Shown piece by piece: positions 20,492 to 30,249 of a DNA stretch of 64,000 nt (the stretch's first letter is position 1; every line of letters starts with the position of its first letter). This DNA comes from Sphingobacteriales bacterium. GTDB lineage: Bacteria; Bacteroidota; Bacteroidia; UKL13-3. Position numbers and translations under genes: made by a program. The stretch is taken from NCBI GenBank assembly GCA_021298155.1, contig JAJTEN010000006.1:34436-98435 (forward strand). Reading direction: 5' to 3'. The notes beneath the pieces are model-generated. The model did no database searches and was not told the DNA's origin. It saw only the letters and a list, made by a program, of their open reading frames with translations.

Positions 20492-20869
20492 TTACGCATC
20501 TTTCTTGAACCAAGATTTGCAGTACCCTTCTGGTACAATTGGCCCCTTAAATAACTGACAACCGTTGCAACCATTTGGCTGTGTACCTACTTGCATGAAA
20601 CGACAATTTGTACAATTTTTATCTGCTTCAGTTGAGGCATTTACATAGCCAACAGATTCTCTTTGCTTGCGCTCTGCCTCACTTAATCCACTTAAATCAG
20701 TACAATCTGCTGTAGCAGCAGGGGCCGTTTCTGTAGGAACCGCTGCAGGTGTTTCTGCAGGTGCAGTAGTTGTTTCTGTTTTAGGTGCATCTCCACCACA
20801 AGCAGCTACTAGGATACTTGTAGACGCAGCACCCAAGGCCATCGATTTTAAAAAGTTTTTTCTATTCAT
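20492..20869 (-). CDS. High-potential iron-sulfur protein (HiPIP) family lipoprotein
   Basis: TAT/lipoprotein-like leader MNRKNFLKSMALGAAS..VAACGG; four Cys in NCTNCRFMQ...NGCNGCQLF...EGYCKSW. Confidence 0.8.
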   Translation of the reverse strand: MNRKNFLKSMALGAASTSILVAACGGDAPKTETTTAPAETPAAVPTETAPAATADCTDLSGLSEAERKQRESVGYVNASTEADKNCTNCRFMQVGTQPNGCNGCQLFKGPIVPEGYCKSWFKKDA

Positions 20870-20992
20870 GGTATGTATTTGATTAATTAATGGAACGAAT
20901 TTAGATAGTCAAACCCCAAATCACAGCGCTTGTTTTCAAATCCTATCAATTTAGATTTAAACTAAATTAAATTCGTCATTATTCTACCCAAA

Positions 20993-21319
20993 CTACAAAA
21001 CCTTACTCAGGTAAAAACCCACTCCAATAAGCAATGCTAGCCATACTAGATTTATAAATGCGCGCACAAGCATACTTATATATGCCAGCACCGCCACAGC
21101 CAAAAAGATAATACCTATGCTTAATAACTGACTCTCATAATTGGCCAAATAGGTAATATCGTTTACTTGGGTATGCTCCATTACTGATTTACCAAAAGGA
21201 TAACTGGGTTGCTTATGTAAAAATTTTATCGAGGCATATTCGTAAAAGGCACGGCCACTAATAATGGGCGCCGCAATCATCAATAGTAAACCAATTGCTT
21301 TTTTTAGTATCGTCTTCAT
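20993..21319 (-). CDS. Small membrane protein, unknown function
   Basis: 108 aa, three hydrophobic segments. Confidence 0.5.
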   Translation of the reverse strand: MKTILKKAIGLLLMIAAPIISGRAFYEYASIKFLHKQPSYPFGKSVMEHTQVNDITYLANYESQLLSIGIIFLAVAVLAYISMLVRAFINLVWLALLIGVGFYLSKVL

Positions 21320-21336
21320 GGATTCAATCTAAGCAA

Positions 21337-23025
21337 TTAATTTAATGCTTCCTCAACTATGGCTAAAATCCTATCTGCTTCTTGGTGATTTTTGGCTACT
21401 AACTCTTTTGCATTCTGAATAATCTCTTGCGCAAATGCCTGATCTTTTAATCCTTTGGCATTAATCATCACATTAAAATAGGCACCACGCACAGCAGTTT
21501 TAACACACAATACACCCACTCCCGCATCTGTAATAGAATTTTGATTTCCCTTTTCTACCATTAAGCCCAACATCTCTAGTGATTCATAGGCAGTTTGCAT
21601 CACCGAAAAGGGTACTTCACAGGCATATTTGGTAGCATTTTCAATGGCTTCGGTTCGAGCCGACTTTTCTTCTGCGGTATTTTTTGGCAATGAAAAGGCT
21701 TCCATTATTTTATTAAATGCAGCGGTATCTTCATCTACAGCTGCCAATAATCTATCTTTAATTACTTGACCTTTCACCGCCCATTCACTAAAAAATGCGT
21801 ATTGATCTTCCCAACCCCTTTTACCGGCACTTAAATTGGCAACCATGGTTCCCAAAGCAACACCCAAACTACCCACATAAGCACTAATGGAACCTCCACC
21901 TGGAGCCGGACTCTCACTGGCTGTTTCATTGGCAAATGCCACTAGGTTCATGCCAATTAATTTAGCCTTTGATGCCTGGCTTAATTTATACTCAATAATC
22001 TTTTGCTGAGGATCAAATGGGGTAAGTTCATTTAATCCCAATGATTTGATGGCAATGTCTATTAACTCAGCCTCACTTACTCCCAAAGAACGCTTTTGTT
22101 TTTGCAAAAAATACCTGCCTGCTTCTAACATAGCCTCTAATGGAATTAAACCAACCAACTCTGAACCCGTTACACGCAAGCCTCTGCTCTCGGCACTTTT
22201 GCAAACCTCATCAAATGCCTTGTGCACCGATGTGATTTTGTAGTTAGTAAGGTTCATACTTATTTGTGCAATACCATACTCTTCAATATACCAACCAATC
22301 GCTTTACAAGCTTTTAAAGTACCTGGTATACGCACATCATTTCCATCAGCATCTTTTACTACCTTACCAGTAACTGGGTGACCATCACGCTTAACCCTAC
22401 CAGCCTCACGCACATCAAAGGCCACAGAATTAGCTAATCGAACCGATTTAGTGTTCAAATTAATATTATACGCTATTAAAAAATCGCGCGCACCTATAAC
22501 AGTAGCTCCGGCGCGCTCATTCATAACAGCTGGACCAAAATCGGGCTTCCACTCGGGTAGTTTAATCTTATCAAAAAAGCCCTCATACTCTCCACCGCGG
22601 ATTACAGATAAATTGTTTCGCTCTTTGTTGGGCTGTGCATACTCATATAAATAAACCGGTATTTGTGTGTCTGAGCCAACCCTTTTCGCTAACTTTACCG
22701 CATACGCAGCGGTCTCTTCCATGCTAATACCACTAACGGGTATAAGTGGACAAACATCGGTAGCTCCCATGCGCGGATGCTCACCCTTGTGCTTGCGCAT
22801 ATCTATAAGCTCTGAAGCCTTTTTTATGGCCAAAAAAGCAGCTTCAATCACTGCCTCAGGTTCGCCCACAAATGTTACCACCGTTCTATTTGTAGCTTTA
22901 CCAGGGTCTACATCTAACAACATTACCCCTTCTACTCGCTCTATTACATCTGTAATTTGCTTAATAATTTGCAAATCGTTCCCCTCACTAAAATTAGGAA
23001 CACATTCTATTAATTGTTTGGCCAT
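21337..23025 (-). CDS. ftcD: Bifunctional glutamate formimidoyltransferase / formimidoyltetrahydrofolate cyclodeaminase
   Basis: VPNFSEGNDLQIIKQI; HPRMGATDVCPLIPV; C-terminal APGGGSISAYVGSLGVALG. Confidence 0.92.
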   Translation of the reverse strand: MAKQLIECVPNFSEGNDLQIIKQITDVIERVEGVMLLDVDPGKATNRTVVTFVGEPEAVIEAAFLAIKKASELIDMRKHKGEHPRMGATDVCPLIPVSGISMEETAAYAVKLAKRVGSDTQIPVYLYEYAQPNKERNNLSVIRGGEYEGFFDKIKLPEWKPDFGPAVMNERAGATVIGARDFLIAYNINLNTKSVRLANSVAFDVREAGRVKRDGHPVTGKVVKDADGNDVRIPGTLKACKAIGWYIEEYGIAQISMNLTNYKITSVHKAFDEVCKSAESRGLRVTGSELVGLIPLEAMLEAGRYFLQKQKRSLGVSEAELIDIAIKSLGLNELTPFDPQQKIIEYKLSQASKAKLIGMNLVAFANETASESPAPGGGSISAYVGSLGVALGTMVANLSAGKRGWEDQYAFFSEWAVKGQVIKDRLLAAVDEDTAAFNKIMEAFSLPKNTAEEKSARTEAIENATKYACEVPFSVMQTAYESLEMLGLMVEKGNQNSITDAGVGVLCVKTAVRGAYFNVMINAKGLKDQAFAQEIIQNAKELVAKNHQEADRILAIVEEALN

Positions 23026-23305
23026 TTTATTGCTATTTATAGTGCAAATAAAGTGAATTTTAACTATTCAAACTTGACTAAAAATTTATGGCTCTAGTCA
23101 AAAAACAAAACCTTGTGTTTTAAAGCTATTTCAATTATTTTGGCTGAACCGAAAACTAGCTCGGTTCATACTCAAATAAATTCAATAATCATACTCCATT
23201 CACATGAAAAAATTACAATTCACAAGCATTCACGTACTAGTGACCAAAGGAGTTAATTGCAATAAAAAGCTTTAATAACCAGCAACCCAGAGTGAAATAC
23301 AGCAC

Positions 23306-24409
23306 ATGAGAAGAAGAATCAGACTTAATGAAATTGGCGTTTTAATGATTATTGCCTGCACCATGCTCACATCCTGTCAAATAGGACGTTTTATATTTTA
23401 TAACTTTGCCGACATAAATGACTATAAAAAATTTCAGTCGAGATCCCTAACAGCCAACCCATCACCCTATTATTTTCAAACAACTGATTTAGGTAAATTT
23501 CCAAAACAAATTAACGATACCCCATTCGACAAATACCTTGAAGATAACCAAACAGTGGCTTTCTTAATCATTAAAAATGACACAATACAGTATGAAAAAT
23601 ATTTCAAGGGATATGAAAAAGAGCGTATTGTTCCTTCTTTTTCAATGGCAAAATCTGTAACATCCATTTTAATAGGTTGCGCCATTGATGAGGGTTTAAT
23701 AAAGTCTGTAGACGAACCAATCACCAATTACATCCCTGAATTATTAAAAAATGGTTTTGAAAAAGTAACCATTAAGCACCTTCTGCAAATGACATCTGGC
23801 ATTAAGTTTAATGAAAGTTATGTAAATCCATTTGGTGATGCTGCGTCATTTTATTACGGATTTAATCTTAGAAAAAGCATTTCAAAAATGACCTTAAAAA
23901 CAGAACCCGGAAAACAATTTGAATATGTGAGTGGGAACACGCAATTACTGGGCTTGGTGTTAGAGCGTTCATTAGAGTCAAAGACTATTACAACTTATTT
24001 GCAAGAGAAAATATGGACACCGCTTGGAATGGAAAATAATGCATCTTGGAGTATCGACAGGAAAAAAAATGGATTAGAAAAAACATTTTGTTGTTTGAAC
24101 GCAATAGCCAGAGATTTTGCCAAGATAGGGCGACTGTATAAAGCGAAGGGCAACTGGAATGGAAAACAAATTGTTTCACAAAAGTGGGTTGAAGAATCTA
24201 CGAAACTCGACACATCTGAGGGAAGTGCAGATTTTTACCAATATCAATGGTGGCTACCAACACCAAATGAAGACTTTATGGCGGAAGGCATTTTGGGTCA
24301 ATTTGTTTATGTACATCCCTCAAAAGATTTAATTATTGTGAGGCTGGGAAAGAATGAAGGAAGAGCCGACTGGTGGACAATTTTTACTTCATTAGCAAAA
24401 GCATATTAA
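23306..24409 (+). CDS. Serine hydrolase, beta-lactamase class C fold
   Basis: PSFSMAKSVTSILIG (SxxK), YVSGNTQLLG (YxN-like), lipoprotein signal LTSC. Confidence 0.85.
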   Translation: MRRRIRLNEIGVLMIIACTMLTSCQIGRFIFYNFADINDYKKFQSRSLTANPSPYYFQTTDLGKFPKQINDTPFDKYLEDNQTVAFLIIKNDTIQYEKYFKGYEKERIVPSFSMAKSVTSILIGCAIDEGLIKSVDEPITNYIPELLKNGFEKVTIKHLLQMTSGIKFNESYVNPFGDAASFYYGFNLRKSISKMTLKTEPGKQFEYVSGNTQLLGLVLERSLESKTITTYLQEKIWTPLGMENNASWSIDRKKNGLEKTFCCLNAIARDFAKIGRLYKAKGNWNGKQIVSQKWVEESTKLDTSEGSADFYQYQWWLPTPNEDFMAEGILGQFVYVHPSKDLIIVRLGKNEGRADWWTIFTSLAKAY

Positions 24410-24424
24410 ATGAATAAGCAAGCC

Positions 24425-24961
24425 ATGAGCAAAACAATTCTATACATCGCAACTTCACTTGATAATAAGATTGCGCGAAAAGACGGCAGTTTAGATTGGT
24501 TACATGCTATACCAAATCCGAATCAAATTGACCATGGGTATAATCAATTTTTAAGCAGCATTGGAACCTGCATTATGGGCAAGAATACCTACCAAGAAAT
24601 ACTTGGATTTGGTGTAGATTGGCCTTATTTAGCTATTAACTCCTACGTTGTAACAACAGATAAAGACTTTAAATCGAGCACACCAAACACTTTTATTGTT
24701 TCTAATAACTTAACCCAATTGATAAGCGATTTAAAGCAAAAAAAGGAAAAGGATATTTGGCTCATTGGAGGGGGTAAACTCATTGCCGCATTTATGGAGC
24801 GCAATCTGCTAGATAGAATGATTTTAACGCTCATTCCCACTATAATTGGAGAAGGTATCTCATTGTTTCCTGAAATTGCCAAAGAATCAAAATGGACTTT
24901 AACAAACGTAGAAAGATTTGAAACTGGACTTGTAAATTTAACCTACGATATACAACAATAA
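24425..24961 (+). CDS. Dihydrofolate reductase / RibD C-terminal-like family protein
   Basis: ILYIATSLDNKIARKDGSLDWL; IMGKNTYQEIL; IWLIGGGKLIAAFM. Confidence 0.85.
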   Translation: MSKTILYIATSLDNKIARKDGSLDWLHAIPNPNQIDHGYNQFLSSIGTCIMGKNTYQEILGFGVDWPYLAINSYVVTTDKDFKSSTPNTFIVSNNLTQLISDLKQKKEKDIWLIGGGKLIAAFMERNLLDRMILTLIPTIIGEGISLFPEIAKESKWTLTNVERFETGLVNLTYDIQQ

Positions 24962-24972
24962 ACAGACAGCAT

Positions 24973-25548
24973 ATGAGCGAATCCTATAGAGAAGACGAAA
25001 CTTTTAATAGAAACGATTTTACCCAAACCCCGTTACCCAAGGCAGAATACGAAAACTGCATTTTTAACCATTGCAATTTTGCCGAAACGGACCTATCGGA
25101 ATCGAAATTCATAGACTGTGCGTTTATAGGTTGTAATGTAAGTCTAGCAAAAATAAATAATACTATATTTCGGGATGTAAAATTTAAAGACTGCAAAATG
25201 TTAGGACTTCGGTTCGATACGTGTAATGCGTTTGGGCTCTCCTTTACATTTGATAATTGCCAATTGAACCATACCTCATTTTACAATACCAAAATTAAAA
25301 AAACAATTTTTAAAAATTCTCAATTACAAGAAACAGATTTTGTAAACTGTGACTTAAATAGTTCCATTTTTGAAAATTGCGATTTGGGCAGAGCCACATT
25401 TGAAAATACTAATATTGAAAAAGCAGATTTTAGAACAGCTTACAATTATTCAATTGACCCAGAAATAAACCAAATTAAAAGAGCAAAATTTTCTGTTTTG
25501 AGCGTTTCAGGACTTTTAAACAAATATGACATTGAAATTGAACACTAG
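24973..25548 (+). CDS. Pentapeptide repeat protein
   Basis: Repeated FxxCxF/L pentapeptides across ~150 aa. Confidence 0.85.
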   Translation: MSESYREDETFNRNDFTQTPLPKAEYENCIFNHCNFAETDLSESKFIDCAFIGCNVSLAKINNTIFRDVKFKDCKMLGLRFDTCNAFGLSFTFDNCQLNHTSFYNTKIKKTIFKNSQLQETDFVNCDLNSSIFENCDLGRATFENTNIEKADFRTAYNYSIDPEINQIKRAKFSVLSVSGLLNKYDIEIEH

Positions 25549-25628
25549 TATTACACCATTTATTTCAAGGTAACAAGGGGAAACAGAGCAACGTTAAGTG
25601 GTAATTAATAAAATAAAGAGAACAAGCG

Positions 25629-25919
25629 CTACCTAATTACCACATCTTCTATAAAATCACAATTAAGTTCTTTGTTAATTAGTTCTGCCAAAGCTTTTCG
25701 TTGGAAGGCTAATTCATTTCTGAGGGCAGGAGAACTAATGGTAAGTGTTAACTTACCCTTATAAATCTGAATTTTTTCAGTATACTTTGCAATGGGCTCG
25801 CCAATAATCTTGGGCCACTCGGCTATAAGCTTTGCTTCTAAAAGTTTGGGCTTCAGCTTATTTTGATCTACTAATTGACTAATCAGATCCTTTATACTTT
25901 GTTCATCCTGAAATCTCAC
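25629..25919 (-). CDS. DUF721 (DciA-like) protein
   Basis: 96 aa; WPKIIGEPIAKYTEKIQIYKGKLTLTISSPALRNELAFQR. Confidence 0.8.
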   Translation of the reverse strand: MRFQDEQSIKDLISQLVDQNKLKPKLLEAKLIAEWPKIIGEPIAKYTEKIQIYKGKLTLTISSPALRNELAFQRKALAELINKELNCDFIEDVVIR

Positions 25920-26049
25920 CTTGCATAATATTTGACTTCGAAGATGCAGAAAATTAGGATATATTTGTAAACTTTTTACTTGGTGTCAATAAATCAGATT
26001 AATATTTTTAATAATTAAATATATTGCACACCAGTATTTTAAAATTACC

Positions 26050-27126
26050 ATGGCAAAAATAAAATTCAATAACAGCAACGCCTTATTTTTTAACACCCTA
26101 CGAAACCGTGTAGATGCCTATTTTCAAGAAAAGAAAATAGCCTATACCGGTAATTTTCAATTGTATTTAAAAACAGGTATTCTACTTAGTATATTATTTA
26201 TTTGCTATACCATTTTAGTGTTTTTTACACCAGAATCGGCATGGTTAAGCCTAGGTATTTGTGCCATCATGGGTTTAGATATGGCTGCTATTGGCTTCAA
26301 TATCATGCACGATGGTGCACATGGCAGCTATAGTAGCAAAAAGTGGGTAAATGACATGATGAGCTACTCATTGAATATGCTAGGAGGATCTAGCTTTATG
26401 TGGAAGTTAAAGCACAATATTAATCACCATTCATACACCAATATTGAAGGCATGGATGATGACATAGATATTAAACCATTTATTCGTGTTCACAGAGACC
26501 AAAAAGGGTATTGGTTCAACCGCTTTCAACATATTTATGGGTTATTATTATATGGTATGACCTATTTATTTTGGATTTTCTTGAACGATTTTAAAAAGTA
26601 CTTTTCAAGAAAAATATCAGATTTCACGCCCATTCGTAAAATGAAAAGTTCTGAGCACATTGCTTTCTGGCTTACCAAAATTGGCTATATCGGTTTATTC
26701 TTAGTATTACCTTTCTATAATGTAGGTGTAATAAATACCTTAATTGGTTATGCAATGGTGGTGTTTGTAACGGGTATTGTGATTGCCATAGTATTCCAAT
26801 TGGCACATGTTGTAGAAGATGCTCCGTTTATAGATACACATGGAGAAGATGCAAAAATAGAGACAGAATGGGCCATTCATCAATTAAATACCACCTTTAA
26901 CTTTGCAACCAAAAACAAAACAATCAGCTGGTTTTTGGGCGGTTTAAATTTTCAGGTTGAACATCATTTATTTCCAAAAATTAGTCATGTTCACTACCCA
27001 GAACTCAACAAAATTTTGATACACACTTGTAAAGAATTTAATATCAATTACAATGAATTCCCAAGTGTTCTAAGTGCGCTTAGATCTCATTTATTGCACC
27101 TTAAGCACATCGGTTCAGCCGCGTAA
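26050..27126 (+). CDS. Membrane fatty acid desaturase (acyl-CoA desaturase type)
   Basis: HDGAHGS, HNINHHSYTN, QVEHHLFP histidine boxes. Confidence 0.93.
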   Translation: MAKIKFNNSNALFFNTLRNRVDAYFQEKKIAYTGNFQLYLKTGILLSILFICYTILVFFTPESAWLSLGICAIMGLDMAAIGFNIMHDGAHGSYSSKKWVNDMMSYSLNMLGGSSFMWKLKHNINHHSYTNIEGMDDDIDIKPFIRVHRDQKGYWFNRFQHIYGLLLYGMTYLFWIFLNDFKKYFSRKISDFTPIRKMKSSEHIAFWLTKIGYIGLFLVLPFYNVGVINTLIGYAMVVFVTGIVIAIVFQLAHVVEDAPFIDTHGEDAKIETEWAIHQLNTTFNFATKNKTISWFLGGLNFQVEHHLFPKISHVHYPELNKILIHTCKEFNINYNEFPSVLSALRSHLLHLKHIGSAA

Positions 27127-27135
27127 GAAGTGAAA

Positions 27136-27165
27136 AGTCGATAGACCATAGTCCATAGACCATAG
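27136..27165 (-). repeat. Heptad array, CTATGGA family, left arm
   Basis: Minus strand CTATGGT|CTATGGA|CTATGGT|CTATCGA|CT; inverted relative to 27208..27231. Confidence 0.9.
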
Positions 27166-27207
27166 CAAAACATTTTTAGTAAAATAAATTTCACTATTAA
27201 ACTAAAA

Positions 27208-27231
27208 ACTATGGTCCATGGACTATTGACT
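27208..27231 (+). repeat. Heptad array, CTATGGA family, right arm
   Basis: A|CTATGGT|CCATGGA|CTATTGA|CT overlapping the gpmI-frame stop at 27230-27232. Confidence 0.85.
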
Positions 27232-28772
27232 AAAACACTAGTGACTCGCCAGTCATTTCTGGAGGCACCGGTATACCCATTAAAGTAAGAGCCGTAGGAG
27301 CCAAATCTGCTAATTTCCCCTTATTAATTTGATGCCTTATGTTTGGTTCAATCAGTATTAATGGTACAAGATTGGAATGGTACAAGATTGGTGGTGTGTG
27401 CCGTATTTGGAGAGCCATCTTCCTCATTTATCATATACTCCCCATTGCCATGATCTGCTGTAACCAATAAAGTATAGTTATTTTTTAGGGCGGCCTCAAC
27501 AATTCTTCCCAAGCAATCATCTACCTTTTCGATGGCCCTTATCTCTGCTTCAACAACCCCTGTATGTCCAACCATGTCTGGATTAGCAAAATTAACACAC
27601 ATAAAATCTGCCTCATTTTTCGCAATTTCTTGCAAGGTAAATTCACAAACCTGTTCGGCGCTCATTTCAGGTTGTAAATCATAGGTAGCCACTTTAGGCG
27701 AAGGTGCCATATGACGGGTTTCTCCTTCAAAAGGCGCTTCTTGTCCACCACTAAAAAAGAAAGTCACATGCGGATACTTCTCTGTTTCTGCAATGCGTAC
27801 CTGTTTTTTATGATTAGCTGCCAACACCTCACCTATGGTATTATTTAATTCAATATCAGGAAAAACTACCGATACATTTTTAAACGTTTTATCATAATCT
27901 GTAAGTGTTACATAATGCAGCGGCAATGCCTTCATATTGTGCTCAGGAAAATCTTGTTGCGTGAGCGCCATTGTAATTTCCCTTCCCCTATCTGTTCTAA
28001 AATTAAAGTTAATAACCACATCCCCATCGGCAATTACAGCCAAAGGTTTTTGGTTCGAACCAACACAAATAATTGGCCTTAAAAACTCATCTGTTTCACC
28101 AGCCAGATAGCGCGCTTGAATGCTTGCCAAAACATCCTCTGAAAATTCGCCCGAGGCGTTTACCATGGCATCATAAGCTAATTTTACACGCTCCCATCGC
28201 TTATCTCTATCCATGGCAAAATAACGGCCTGTTACGCTTGCCAATTTACCATGGGTTTGATCCAAATGAGCCAACAAATCTTTAATATATTGATATCCCC
28301 CTTTTGGATCGGTATCCCTGCCATCTGTAAAAGCATGAAGATAAAAATTTTCAAATGCCTGTTGGTGTAAATAACTACATAAACCCATTACATGATCTAA
28401 ACTACTGTGTACCCCCCCATCGCTCACCAAACCAATTAAATGTATTTTCTTGTTATTTTCTTTGGCATAGGTGAGCGCATTCTGCAGCGCAATATTGGTC
28501 TGAACCAAACCCTTTTCGAACGCTTTATTGATAAGCACCAATTGTTGGTAAACCACTCTCCCGGCACCAATATTCATGTGTCCAACTTCCGAATTCCCCA
28601 TTTGTCCATCGGGTAATCCCACCCACTCACCAGAAGTATACAACTCACTATTGGGATAGTTGGCAATTAGTGAATCAAAATTTGGTTTATTCGCTAAGCT
28701 GATAGCATTTCCTGCATAGGGTTTTCCATTTCCCCAACCATCTAAAATGAGCAATATTACGCGGTTATTCAT
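27230..28772 (-). pseudogene. gpmI: 2,3-bisphosphoglycerate-independent phosphoglycerate mutase, frameshifted near the C-terminus
   Basis: ORF 27348..28802 (start MNNRVILLILDGWG at 28772) reads through SPNTAHTTNLVP then shifts; the remaining C-terminus LILIEPNIRHQINKGKLADLAPTALTLMGIPVPPEMTGESL is in ORF 27230..27427. Confidence 0.85.
27360..27391. repeat. 16-bp perfect tandem duplication in gpmI
   Basis: AATGGTACAAGATTGG|AATGGTACAAGATTGG; removing one copy restores the GpmI frame. Confidence 0.95.
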
Positions 28773-28887
28773 GTATGCGAAAATATTCCTTTTAAATAAC
28801 AAAAATTGTGATTTATATTAGTAGGGTTAAAAAATAATCCTGATTGGCATTGTTTTTGGGTTAACCCAAGTAAATCTTAAAAAACGC

Positions 28888-29271
28888 ATGAAAAAAATCC
28901 TATATGTATTTATTAGCTTACAGATAATAGTCTTCGCAGCTAAAGCAGATTCATTTGACGATATTATGGTGGCCATGAAAAATGCCCAAACTCCGGGAGT
29001 TATTAAATTTTTTAGCAATAATGTGGAGCTAACTTTATTAGAAAACGAAGGCATTTACAGTAAACAACAGAGCGAGCAAATGTTAAAGAATTTCTTTGCA
29101 CAACATCCGCCAAAAAATGTAAACATACAACATAAGGGAAGTTCTGCCCAAGGAGCCAAGTATGCTATAATTACCTATGAGGCAAGCAATGGTAAATTTA
29201 GAACCTATATTTTTATGAAAGACAATGGGCACGGACTCCAAGTAAATGAATTTCGTATAGAACGGGAGTAG
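28888..29271 (+). CDS. DUF4783-like secreted protein
   Basis: 127 aa with signal peptide; overall length and motifs resemble small secreted Bacteroidota proteins; family call tentative. Confidence 0.5.
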   Translation: MKKILYVFISLQIIVFAAKADSFDDIMVAMKNAQTPGVIKFFSNNVELTLLENEGIYSKQQSEQMLKNFFAQHPPKNVNIQHKGSSAQGAKYAIITYEASNGKFRTYIFMKDNGHGLQVNEFRIERE

Positions 29272-29275
29272 AATT

Positions 29276-29306
29276 GGGACCATAGTCTAGGGACGATAGA
29301 CCATAG
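29276..29306 (-). repeat. Heptad array, CTATGGA family
   Basis: Minus strand CTATGGT|CTATCGT|CCCTAGA|CTATGGT|CCC. Confidence 0.85.
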
Positions 29307-29322
29307 TTTTTGATTCTTCTTC

Positions 29323-29354
29323 ATTCGAAATACAACGTGCGATATTCGAGATTT
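29323..29354 (+). repeat. Degenerate heptad array, ATTCGAA family
   Basis: ATTCGAA|ATACAAC|GTGCGAT|ATTCGAG|ATTT. Confidence 0.55.
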
Positions 29355-29368
29355 CCAAACTTTAGATT

Positions 29369-30163
29369 TTACACTGCCACTGGCGCTTTGATAGCTGGAT
29401 GCGGATTATAGTTTTGTATGGTGAAATCTTCGTAAGTAAAATCGAAGATAGATTGAACAGCAGGGTTTAATTGGAGGCTTGGGTAAGGTTTTGGTTCGCG
29501 ACTTAATTGTAACTCTACTTGTTCGAAATGATTGCTGTAAATGTGGGCATCACCAAAAGTATGAATAAAATCACCAACCTCTAAGTTACAAACCTGTGCA
29601 ATCATATGCGTTAAAAAGGCATAGCTAGCTATATTAAAAGGTACGCCTAAAAACATATCGGCGCTGCGCTGGTACAATTGGCAACTTAATTTGCCATTGG
29701 CTACATAGAATTGAAAAAAGGCATGACAGGGCATTAGCGCCATTTTATTTAAATCTGATACATTCCAGGCACTAACAATCATGCGCCTACTATCTGGGTT
29801 TTTCTTAATAGTATCAATCACCTCTGAAAGCTGGTCAATATAGGTACCATTGGCAGCAGGCCAAGAGCGCCATTGGTAGCCATAAACCGGACCCAAATCT
29901 CCGTTTTCATTGGCCCATTCATCCCATATGGATACGCCATTATCTTTCAAATATTTGGTATTGGTTTCTCCTTTTATAAACCAAAGCAATTCGTGAATGA
30001 TAGACTTTAAATGAACCTTTTTGGTGGTAATAAGCGGAAAACCTTCCTGCAAATTAAACCGCAATTGTGCACCAAAAATGCTACGCGTACCCGTACCCGT
30101 TCTATCTGATTTAAAAGTACCCGTTTCATAAATATGCTTTAACAGCTGCTCGTATTGGTTCAT
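29369..30163 (-). CDS. thyA: Thymidylate synthase
   Basis: 264 aa; [43 protein letters not shown]. Confidence 0.97.
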   Translation of the reverse strand: MNQYEQLLKHIYETGTFKSDRTGTGTRSIFGAQLRFNLQEGFPLITTKKVHLKSIIHELLWFIKGETNTKYLKDNGVSIWDEWANENGDLGPVYGYQWRSWPAANGTYIDQLSEVIDTIKKNPDSRRMIVSAWNVSDLNKMALMPCHAFFQFYVANGKLSCQLYQRSADMFLGVPFNIASYAFLTHMIAQVCNLEVGDFIHTFGDAHIYSNHFEQVELQLSREPKPYPSLQLNPAVQSIFDFTYEDFTIQNYNPHPAIKAPVAV

Positions 30164-30249
30164 TTTATAAAAATTTGTACTTGCAATAATAAGGTGTTTT
30201 TTGAAAACTTATTTGTATTTTCCACCCAAAAATAAGTCCAGCTTTTACT

